A stretch of 5,660 nucleotides of DNA from Candidatus Bathyarchaeota archaeon (GTDB taxonomy: Archaea; Thermoproteota; Bathyarchaeia; Bathyarchaeales; Bathyarchaeaceae): the NCBI GenBank assembly GCA_020344435.1, contig CP070826.1, forward strand, positions 278,280 through 283,939, in the 5' to 3' direction. The position numbers were made by a program, and so were the translations under genes. Positions 1-5,660 of the stretch are shown here, in pieces. The notes beneath the pieces are model-generated. The model worked only from the letters and a program-made list of their open reading frames with translations. It had not been told where the DNA came from and ran no database searches. How positions within the stretch are numbered: the first letter of the stretch is position 1; the number at the start of each line of letters is the position of its first letter.

Positions 1-1718
1 CTTTGGGAGCCACAACAATCATCTGCTCCGACAAAACAGGTACCCTTACGAAGGGCGATATGACTATACGCAAGATATACCTAAACGACAAAATGATTGA
101 AGTAACAGGGGTGGGCTACAAAGCAGAAGGGGGGTTCCTCCATGATGGCGATCATATAGAGCCCCTTGAGGATGAACATTTGGCTTTGCTGCTGAAGGCT
201 AGCACATTGTGCACCAACGCTCAGTATGATGGAAAGAATGTGATTGGAGACACCACTGAAGGCGCATTAATCGTGGCTGCAGCTAAGGCAGGGATGGCTA
301 AGGACGACTTGGAGAAGCGGAATCCTCGTGCAGGTGAGATCACGTTCACTTCTGAGAGAAAGCGAATGACCACCGTACACAAGACTCCGGAAGGACAGCT
401 TGTCGCCTATGTTAAGGGAGCGCCGGAGATAATCCTGGAACGCAGCACTCATTTTCTGAAAGACGGAAAAACCAGGAAACTCACTGTAAGAGAAAGAGGA
501 AACATTCTGAAGACGAACGAGAACATGGCAAGCGATGCCTTGCGTGTCTTGGGTGTAGCTCACAAAGAAGCGGCACCAGAAACCCTAGCAGAAATCAGTG
601 AAGAACTTGTTGAAAAGAACTTGGTCTTTGTCGGCCTGGTAGGAATGATAGACCCACCGAGAGAACAAGCCAAGGAGGCTAACCAGAAGTGTCAGCAAGC
701 GGGCATAAAAACGGTCATGATAACAGGAGACCACAGACTTACAGCAGTTGCCGTAGCAAAAGAGATTGGCATGTTGAAGAGCGATAGGGTTTTGACAGGG
801 GTCGAAATGGACGCGATGGGTGAAGAAGAGTTTGATGAGGCAGTCGGAGATGTGGCAGTTTATGCTCGCGTTTCTCCGGAGCATAAGATTCGAATAGTCA
901 AGGCGCTCAAGAAGAAGGGGCACATCGTTGCCATGACTGGAGACGGAGTGAATGATGCTCCAGCCCTCAAGCAGGCTGATATTGGCGTAGCTATGGGTAT
1001 CACAGGAACAGATGTGACAAAGGAGGCTGCAGACATGGTTTTGGCAGATGACAACTTCGCTACAATAGTGACAGCAGTGGAAGGGGGTCGAGCAATCTAT
1101 GACAACATACGAAAGTTCTCATTCTTTCTGTTGCGTTCCAATTTTGACGAGCTGCTTGTCATTGGCATCTTTGCTCTGCTAGGTTTGGAACTGCCACTCA
1201 CGGCGGGTATGATCCTGTGGATAAACCTAGTCACTGATGGAGGACCCGCGCTAGCATTGACGAAGGATCCTCCAGAAGAAGGCCTAATGAATCGGCCTCC
1301 TAGGAACCCAGACGAGGGTATACTGCATGGAAGAGTAGCCTCAATCTTAGCCACCTTTGTAACGCAGTTTGTCGGGACGGGTGTTCTCTTCTACGTAGCC
1401 CGCTACGTTTGGGGGCTCTCTCTAGGTGAAGCACAGGCGATGGCTTTTGTGCAGGCAACGTTGCAAGAGTTGGTTATAGTGTGGAACTGTCGGTCGGAGA
1501 AACATAACGCCTTCAAAGTCGGGTTCACATCAAACAAATTCTTGCTCATTGCTGTGGTCTTCTCGGCCCTACTGACAGCAATTATACCTTATACTGGTTT
1601 GTTCGGCACGGAACCCCTAGGCCTTCTGGACTGGGCTGTCGTCCTGCCATTGGCGCTTTCGGGATTCCTGATTCTGCCAGAGGTCTTCTACGGAAGAAAG
1701 ATATGGCGCTGGAAGTAG
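1..1718 (+). CDS. P-type (P2A/SERCA-like) Ca2+-transporting ATPase, C-terminal part, 5' end outside window
   Basis: This pump uses ATP to move a cation, most likely Ca2+, out of the cytoplasm. The reading frame is open to the window edge (first full codon at base 3) and ends in TAG. The actuator domain and M1-M4 lie upstream, so no start is visible. Counting from the first full codon, the phosphorylation motif SDKTGTLT has its aspartate at residue 10. The nucleotide-binding domain has TTEGAL (84-89), a FTSERKRMT segment (115-123) and KGAPE (138-142). DPPR is at 217-220, TGD at 241-243 and TGDGVNDAP at 312-320. Six membrane segments follow (about 372-393, 398-416, 445-469, 477-495, 512-531, 540-560), matching M5-M10. 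By alignment from memory, N380, E383, N408, T411, D412 and E489 correspond to SERCA N768, E771, N796, T799, D800 and E908, which supports Ca2+. The D10-to-D314 span (304 residues) is shorter than SERCA's (352), as in prokaryotic pumps. The protein stops soon after M10, with no regulatory tail. The family is certain; the ion is inferred because the M4 ligands are not visible. Confidence 0.95.
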   Translation, partial: LGATTIICSDKTGTLTKGDMTIRKIYLNDKMIEVTGVGYKAEGGFLHDGDHIEPLEDEHLALLLKASTLCTNAQYDGKNVIGDTTEGALIVAAAKAGMAKDDLEKRNPRAGEITFTSERKRMTTVHKTPEGQLVAYVKGAPEIILERSTHFLKDGKTRKLTVRERGNILKTNENMASDALRVLGVAHKEAAPETLAEISEELVEKNLVFVGLVGMIDPPREQAKEANQKCQQAGIKTVMITGDHRLTAVAVAKEIGMLKSDRVLTGVEMDAMGEEEFDEAVGDVAVYARVSPEHKIRIVKALKKKGHIVAMTGDGVNDAPALKQADIGVAMGITGTDVTKEAADMVLADDNFATIVTAVEGGRAIYDNIRKFSFFLLRSNFDELLVIGIFALLGLELPLTAGMILWINLVTDGGPALALTKDPPEEGLMNRPPRNPDEGILHGRVASILATFVTQFVGTGVLFYVARYVWGLSLGEAQAMAFVQATLQELVIVWNCRSEKHNAFKVGFTSNKFLLIAVVFSALLTAIIPYTGLFGTEPLGLLDWAVVLPLALSGFLILPEVFYGRKIWRWK

Positions 1719-1728
1719 CAATTCAACA

Positions 1729-1736
1729 GGAAGTGA
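1729..1736 (+). promoter_or_regulatory. Ribosome-binding site that decides the protease start
   Basis: GGAAGTGA differs by one base from the archaeal/bacterial Shine-Dalgarno core GGAGGTGA and lies five bases before the ATG at 1742. It lies after the stop of the upstream pump gene at 1718. This favours the ATG at 1742 over the ATG at 1703, which overlaps the pump gene by 16 bases and has only a weaker GGAAG at 1692-1696. An in-frame GTG at 1733 falls inside this motif and is unlikely to be the start. Confidence 0.6.
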
Positions 1737-1741
1737 GAGAG

Positions 1742-2446
1742 ATGGAAGATCAATCCAAGTGGAAGGCGAAGCTTGCATTGGCTTGCTTTTTCGCCTTGGT
1801 CGGCGGAATCTTCGTAGGATCTCTGATACTGGGGGTTGTATCGCTTGGCATGGGGATAGACATCTTGAATCCGCCTTTCCCAATTGCATTAATATCCATA
1901 CCAATTAATGAAACGATTATCCTAGGAATTACGCTCTTGTTCGCCAGATACAAAGGTGCAAGTCTAAAGGAATTAGGCTTGAAAAGAGCGAGTTTTGGAA
2001 TCTTGATGACCGTTTCAATTGCTGTCTTGCCTCTGCTTCTAATGGTCTGGGGCATTTCCATCGGCGAAGAGATGCTTCTTGGCCCTGATCCCACGGCGGA
2101 GCTCCTTGAGAATGCTTTGACACCTAGAAACTCCATTCAACTAGCGGTCATGATTGCCTTCTCTCTGGTTCTGGTCGGACCCTGTGAGGAGCTGGCTTTC
2201 AGAGGTTTTGTTCAGAAGGGCTTTGAGAACTCCTTTGGGAAAATGAGGGGTTTGCTGCTTACCTCTGGTTTGTTTGGGATAGTACATGGTCTTAACACTT
2301 TATACGCGATTGCCCCCGTATTTGTTGCGGGTTTGGTTTTTGGTTACGTGTGGCAGCGAACTGGCGGAAATACCATTGTTGCGGCTCTGATGCATGGAGT
2401 GTACGACGCAATAGCCCTGGCAATAGCATACTCTCTTGCCATCTGA
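1742..2446 (+). CDS. CPBP-family (CAAX/Abi-type) intramembrane glutamic protease
   Basis: This is a multi-pass membrane endopeptidase of 234 residues from the chosen ATG; an upstream ATG at 1703 would give 247. The family includes Rce1-type CAAX prenyl proteases, bacteriocin-immunity/Abi proteins and archaeal homologues such as MmRce1. All three catalytic motifs are present (numbered from 1742): EELAFR with E149, E150 and R154; FGIVH with F178 and H182; and HGVYD with H218 and D222. In the family these residues activate the water that attacks the peptide bond, so the enzyme looks active. About seven hydrophobic stretches can be seen, the first at roughly residues 9-35, after a short charged N-terminus. 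The gene begins 23 bases after the Ca2+-pump stop, on the same strand and behind a good ribosome-binding site, so co-transcription is likely. Archaea generally lack eukaryote-style CAAX processing, so the substrate is unknown. Pump maturation, signal-peptide cleavage and bacteriocin immunity are all possible. The family call is firm and the role is open. Confidence 0.93.
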   Translation: MEDQSKWKAKLALACFFALVGGIFVGSLILGVVSLGMGIDILNPPFPIALISIPINETIILGITLLFARYKGASLKELGLKRASFGILMTVSIAVLPLLLMVWGISIGEEMLLGPDPTAELLENALTPRNSIQLAVMIAFSLVLVGPCEELAFRGFVQKGFENSFGKMRGLLLTSGLFGIVHGLNTLYAIAPVFVAGLVFGYVWQRTGGNTIVAALMHGVYDAIALAIAYSLAI

Positions 2447-2458
2447 AAAAACCTTTGC

Positions 2459-2528
2459 AACATTCCATAAATACGGCATTCTATGAATAGCCCCCCACGC
2501 GTCGGCGCATCATAATTTCCAGAATGTT
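2459..2528 (+). other. Nested inverted repeats in the gap before the helicase gene
   Basis: An outer 7-base inverted repeat, AACATTC at 2459-2465 and GAATGTT at 2522-2528, encloses an inner hairpin. The inner stem is GGCATTC (2475-2481) paired with GAAT (2485-2488) and GCC (2490-2492), with one bulged A at 2489 and a TAT loop. A C6 run (2491-2496) and a GC-rich GCGTCGGCGC stretch follow the inner hairpin. The outer right arm runs straight into a T5 tract (2527-2531... within GTTTTTAC), which archaeal RNA polymerase can use as a termination signal. The element could be the 3' end of the pump-protease transcript or part of a helicase leader. It was found by eye, and repeats this short can arise by chance. 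Confidence 0.3.
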
Positions 2529-2561
2529 TTTACACACGCTTCCGGTGTATTCCTTTAATCC
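2522..2561 (+). promoter_or_regulatory. Possible archaeal promoter for the helicase gene
   Basis: The helicase gene lies 132 bases after the previous gene, so a promoter of its own is expected. Two weak TATA-like candidates are visible. TTTTTACA at 2527-2534 is preceded by a purine-rich CAGAAT and would give a leader of about 25 bases. TTTAATCC at 2554-2561 would place the start of transcription at or near the TTG, giving a leaderless message. The second fits the lack of a Shine-Dalgarno sequence before 2579. Neither matches the consensus TTTATATA well, so this is a suggestion only. Confidence 0.22.
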
Positions 2562-2578
2562 AAAAGAGCAGACTGACC

Positions 2579-5458
2579 TTGACAGAACCCCCAACAAATG
2601 CTTTCAGCACGCTGGTTAAACCCATTCGAAGACTGATTAAACTGAAGGGATTTGAGTCACCGAGCGAACCTCAGGAGAAGACCATACCAAAGATCCTCAC
2701 AGGAAACAACGTCCTCCTGATATCGCCGACAGCCACTGGAAAGACCGAGGCGGCGTTCCTCCCAGTCCTGAACATGCTGCTCCTAACACCAGAGATGCCC
2801 CAGGGAATCAAGGTCCTCTACATAACACCCCTAAGAGCCCTAAACCGTGATCTCCTGGAGCGGTTGGAGTGGTGGTGCAATAATCTAGACATCAGACTTG
2901 CGGTGAGACACGGTGACACCACCACCCAAGAGCGCAGAAAGCAATCCTTGAGCCCCCCGGATGTGCTGATCACCACGCCTGAGACACTGCAGGCTATCAT
3001 GCCAGGCAGAATATTGCGTCAGCACCTACAGCAGATCAGGTGGGTGATAATTGACGAGGTGCATGAGATGGCGGACAGCAAAAGGGGAAGCCAGCTCTCT
3101 CTGGCTCTCGAGCGGTTGAGGTGGATAACGGGAAGAGAGTTTCAGATGATAGGTCTCTCCGCCACGATTGGTAGCCCAGAGGAGGTAGCTCAGTTCCTCG
3201 TGGGCAACGGGCGAGAGGTTGAAATAGTCAGCGTTCCTGTTGCACGCCTGATGAGATTGAAGGTTCTTTTCCCGCAGCCCAAGCCTCAAGATCATAAGCT
3301 AGCCTCTGTACTGTACACTCATCCCGAGGTCGCTACGCGGCTACGCATCATACGCAATTACATTGAACAGCACAAGTCTGTTCTCCTGTTCACGAACACC
3401 AGAGCAATTTCAGAGGTCCTGGCCAGCCGGTTCAAGGTTTGGGACATCGACTTCCCAGTCTCTATTCATCACGGATCTTTGGCCAAGCCTTCTAGGATTG
3501 CTGCGGAGAGGGGGTTGAAGAACGGTGAGTTGAAGGGGCTTGTTGCCACCTCCTCGTTAGAGCTGGGCATAGATGTGGGAAGGGTAGATATGGTTATCCA
3601 GTACATGAGTCCGAGGCAGGTTACGCGTATCATTCAGCGTGTAGGCAGGAGCGGGCACAGGATTGGGCGCATTGCCAAGGGACTAATTATTACGATGGAT
3701 TCTGATGACACCCTAGAGGCTATGGCCATAGCCCGTAGGGCAGGAGAGGAGGATTTGGAGCCTGTGAATATACCCAAGAAACCATTTGATGCCTTGGCAC
3801 ATCAGATGGTCGGTATTTTGATGAAGAAGAGGCGCTGGTATTTCTACGAGATTTATGACTTGTTCAGGAAGGCTTTTCCCTATGGTGATTTATCTGTTGA
3901 GGATGTGGAGAGGGTTCTGGCCTACATGCATTCCAGATTCCCGCGGTTTGTGTGGATCTCCTTCGAAGACAAGTTGGCGATCAAGCCTCGTCGTACAAAG
4001 GCCATGTATGAATACTACTTTGAGAATCTCTCTATGATCCCGGATGTGAAGAAGTATCTTGTTGTTGATGATGCGTCTGAGGGGGCAGTAGGAGTTTTGG
4101 ATGAGGCCTTTGTGGCGGAGTACGGCAAGCCCGGTGTGAAATTCATTATCCGTGGGGCGCCATGGAAGATTATGAATGTCCACGGGGACCAGATCTTTGT
4201 GAAGGGTGTTGACGATCCGACTGGGGCGATTCCGAGTTGGGTTGGTGAGGAGATTCCTGTTCCCTTTGATGTGGCTCAGGAGGTTGGGCGGATTAGGGGT
4301 TTTGTTGAGGAGCGAGTGGCGAGTGGAGTGGGAGTTGAGGACATAGCTGCGGAGTTGAGTGAGAGTTACCCTGCAGATCAGGATTCTATTAGACATGCAC
4401 TTGTCGGGACCTTTCAACACGTTTGGGAAGGCTATCGGGTTCCTAGCGACAAAAGGATAGTGGTTGAAGACTGGAAGGATTTTGTCATTGTTCATGCACA
4501 TTTCGGTTCTTTAACTAACCGTGCTCTGGCACAGTTGTTTGGGCATCTAATTTCTGAGAGATTGGGACGGATCGTTGCGGTTCAGCACGACCCATATCGC
4601 ATCTTCATCAGGACTATGGGTGCCATGAATGCTGATGGGCTCTCGGTATTGCTTGATGAGCTTAAGGGGATGCCTGAGTTTGCGGTTCGCGACCTTCTCA
4701 CGAAGGCGGCTGTGAGGACTGGGTTGTTCAAGAGGAGGATGGTCCATGTTGCAAGAAGGTTTGGGGCTCTGAAGAAGTGGGTTGATTTCAGCAGGATAAG
4801 TCTCGAGAAGCTGACGAAGAGCTTCGAGGATACTGCGATTCATGATGAGGCGCTGAAGGAGACCTTGACGAAGGATCTGGATGTTGAACATGTAGTTAGG
4901 GTTTTGGGTAACATTAGGAGCGGGGAGATCGGAGTTGTGAGGTTGGAGACCAAAGGAGCGGCGAGTCCTATGGCCAGGCTAGGCATCGAGAAGGTTAGTA
5001 TGAAGACCGATCTCATAGCTCCGGAGAGGATGAAGGTAATTCTTGTGGAGTCTGCGAGAGCTAGACTGCTGAACGAGTTTCGTACTTTCATCTGTACAAG
5101 GTGTTGGGATTATTCGGAGCCCTTGCGTATCAAGGATTTGCCCGGTAGGCCGAAGTGCCCGAAGTGCGGATCTCGGGCACTGGGAGTGTTGAGGAGTTCG
5201 GAAGAGTCGGTTTTTTCTTTGATTGAGAAGAGAGGTGAGAAAGTGACGAAGGATGAGAAGAAGCTTAAGAAGTGGGCTGTGGAGACTGGGCGGTTAGTGA
5301 GGGAGTATGGGAAGGTTGCGGCAATCGGGTTGTGTGGGAGGAAAATGCGAGTTGACGATGTGAAGGCGATTCTTAGAGAGGAGAAGGAACTCTCAGATAG
5401 GTTTTTTGAGTTGGTTATCGAGGCTGAGAAGAAGGCGTTGAAAGAAAGATTCTGGTAA
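2579..5458 (+). CDS. lhr: Lhr-like superfamily 2 ATP-dependent helicase with C-terminal zinc ribbon
   Basis: This complete 959-residue enzyme is a DExH helicase of the Lhr family, which translocates 3'-5' on single-stranded nucleic acid and unwinds DNA or RNA-DNA duplexes. Motifs in order: Q-motif-like SEPQEK with Q32; Walker A SPTATGKTE (K55); Ia TPLRALNRDL (83-92); Ib TTPET (132-136); motif II DEVH (159-162); III SAT (194-196); IV LLFTNTRA (269-276); HHGS (297-300); V ATSSLELGIDVGR (323-335); VI QRVGRSGHRIG (353-363). The Lhr-specific core follows: winged-helix region from about 400, signature SWVGEEIPVPF (553-563), then HAHFG (639-643) and DPYRI (671-675) in the beta-barrel region. Four cysteines, C839/C842 and C860/C863, form a probable zinc ribbon, followed by a Lys/Glu-rich tail of about 95 residues. 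It lacks the long extra C-terminal domain of E. coli Lhr (about 1,540 residues). TTG at 2579 is the only usual start before the Q motif: the frame opens after TAA at 2513-2515 and holds no ATG or GTG upstream, and the first in-frame ATG would remove Walker A. A Shine-Dalgarno sequence is absent. Which archaeal Lhr subgroup it belongs to cannot be settled by eye. Confidence 0.96.
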   Translation: MTEPPTNAFSTLVKPIRRLIKLKGFESPSEPQEKTIPKILTGNNVLLISPTATGKTEAAFLPVLNMLLLTPEMPQGIKVLYITPLRALNRDLLERLEWWCNNLDIRLAVRHGDTTTQERRKQSLSPPDVLITTPETLQAIMPGRILRQHLQQIRWVIIDEVHEMADSKRGSQLSLALERLRWITGREFQMIGLSATIGSPEEVAQFLVGNGREVEIVSVPVARLMRLKVLFPQPKPQDHKLASVLYTHPEVATRLRIIRNYIEQHKSVLLFTNTRAISEVLASRFKVWDIDFPVSIHHGSLAKPSRIAAERGLKNGELKGLVATSSLELGIDVGRVDMVIQYMSPRQVTRIIQRVGRSGHRIGRIAKGLIITMDSDDTLEAMAIARRAGEEDLEPVNIPKKPFDALAHQMVGILMKKRRWYFYEIYDLFRKAFPYGDLSVEDVERVLAYMHSRFPRFVWISFEDKLAIKPRRTKAMYEYYFENLSMIPDVKKYLVVDDASEGAVGVLDEAFVAEYGKPGVKFIIRGAPWKIMNVHGDQIFVKGVDDPTGAIPSWVGEEIPVPFDVAQEVGRIRGFVEERVASGVGVEDIAAELSESYPADQDSIRHALVGTFQHVWEGYRVPSDKRIVVEDWKDFVIVHAHFGSLTNRALAQLFGHLISERLGRIVAVQHDPYRIFIRTMGAMNADGLSVLLDELKGMPEFAVRDLLTKAAVRTGLFKRRMVHVARRFGALKKWVDFSRISLEKLTKSFEDTAIHDEALKETLTKDLDVEHVVRVLGNIRSGEIGVVRLETKGAASPMARLGIEKVSMKTDLIAPERMKVILVESARARLLNEFRTFICTRCWDYSEPLRIKDLPGRPKCPKCGSRALGVLRSSEESVFSLIEKRGEKVTKDEKKLKKWAVETGRLVREYGKVAAIGLCGRKMRVDDVKAILREEKELSDRFFELVIEAEKKALKERFW

Positions 5459-5660
5459 GAAAAATCTGGAAGTGCCCGCGTACAGACGTTTCCGACAATT
5501 CAACATATGTGCGCGCTATGTTTAGACCACTATCCATCTGCGAGCTTTTCGGCTCTCAACCTTCTGTTAGTTGGTTCACAAGCAAGGCTCCTCGATCCAC
5601 ACACCATCTAACAAACTGTGAACAAACCTTATCATGAACTCTCATAGAACGAAACCTAAG
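5459..5660. other. 202-base stretch after the helicase with no supported gene
   Basis: No tRNA, CRISPR repeat or gene with family resemblance was seen here. The helicase frame stays open for 50 codons past its TAA (to TAA at 5609-5611). A minus-strand frame is open from the window edge to a TGA at 5556-5558. Both lengths are within chance, and neither translation resembles a known family. The right end holds loose A/C-rich repeats: AACAAAC occurs twice (5610-5616 and 5621-5627), and GAACAAACCT (5620-5629) is similar to GAACGAAACCT (5647-5657). If a convergent gene lies to the right, this is its shared 3' region. Confidence 0.5.
5502..5555 (+). other. Two small hairpins downstream of the helicase, possible transcript end
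   Basis: The first hairpin is AACATA (5502-5507) paired with TATGTT (5517-5522) around a nine-base loop, TGTGCGCGC. It begins 43 bases after the helicase stop. The second is GAGC (5542-5545) paired with GCTC (5552-5555) around TTTTCG. Neither is followed by a strong T-run, so a classical terminator is not supported. They are the only folded elements visible where the helicase transcript should end. Confidence 0.22.

Noticed and set aside
585..923. Minus-strand open frame of 112 codons inside the ATPase gene
   Set aside because: The plus strand here encodes conserved ATPase motifs (DPPR, TGD, SPEHK). The antisense translation has no recognisable features.
1750..2136. Minus-strand open frame of 128 codons inside the protease gene
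   Set aside because: It is antisense to the membrane segments of the CPBP protease, with no ribosome-binding site or family resemblance.
3855..4037. Plus-strand open frame of 60 codons in another frame of the helicase gene
   Set aside because: It overlaps the winged-helix region of the helicase, and its translation is not protein-like in any recognised way.
4055..4085. TTGATGATG followed by CTGA, resembling archaeal C/D-box small RNA motifs
   Set aside because: The box C match is imperfect (no purine before TGATGA), the spacing to CTGA is only a few bases, and the bases encode conserved-frame helicase residues.
3890..4501. Minus-strand open frame of 203 codons inside the helicase gene
   Set aside because: It lies wholly antisense to conserved Lhr sequence, its translation resembles no family, and the skewed composition of this stretch makes long antisense frames likely by chance.
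5459..5611. In-frame extension of the helicase past its TAA, or a separate 34-codon ORF from the ATG at 5507
   Set aside because: A 50-codon open stretch has roughly a one-in-ten chance of occurring at random, there is no ribosome-binding site before the ATG, and no known motif appears.
5535..5615. Possible tRNA suggested by GGTTCACAAGC near 5572-5582
   Set aside because: No matching T-arm stem, anticodon arm or acceptor stem could be built on either strand.
5605..5660. Short A/C-rich repeated words (AACAAAC, GAAC-AAACCT) as a CRISPR edge
   Set aside because: The units are 7-11 bases, imperfect and unevenly spaced, unlike CRISPR repeats of about 24-37 bases.

Overview
The window reads as ordinary chromosomal DNA, most likely archaeal. 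The main evidence is the large Lhr-type helicase: it is core-length (about 960 residues, against about 1,540 for E. coli Lhr) and has the archaeal-style arrangement with a zinc ribbon near the C-terminus. It also has a TTG start with no Shine-Dalgarno sequence, as leaderless archaeal genes often do. An uncultivated TACK or Asgard-type lineage such as Bathyarchaeia would fit, but that placement is inference from general resemblance. G+C looks close to 50%. No insertion sequence, phage gene, CRISPR array, rRNA or tRNA was seen.

Layout, all genes on the + strand. (1) 1-1718: the C-terminal 571 residues of a Ca2+-type P-type ATPase, cut by the window edge just before the phosphorylated aspartate. 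(2) 1742-2446: a membrane-embedded CPBP/CAAX-type glutamic protease with all three catalytic motifs. It begins 23 bases after the pump's stop behind a good ribosome-binding site, so the two genes probably form one transcript. (3) 2447-2578: a 132-base gap with nested inverted repeats and a possible promoter. (4) 2579-5458: the complete Lhr-like superfamily 2 helicase with all its helicase motifs, the Lhr winged-helix/beta-barrel core and a four-cysteine zinc ribbon. (5) 5459-5660: 202 bases with two small hairpins and no supported gene.

Functionally, the pump and protease both sit in the cytoplasmic membrane. The pump would keep cytosolic Ca2+ low, and the protease's substrate cannot be read from the sequence. 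The helicase acts on nucleic acids (repair or RNA metabolism) and appears to be a separate transcription unit with no evident link to the first two genes.

No convincing new biological system was found. The observations most worth checking are an abrupt change of base composition inside the helicase gene near base 3480, a SERCA-like (two-site) set of Ca2+ ligands in the pump, the pump-protease gene pair, and the structured gap before the helicase.
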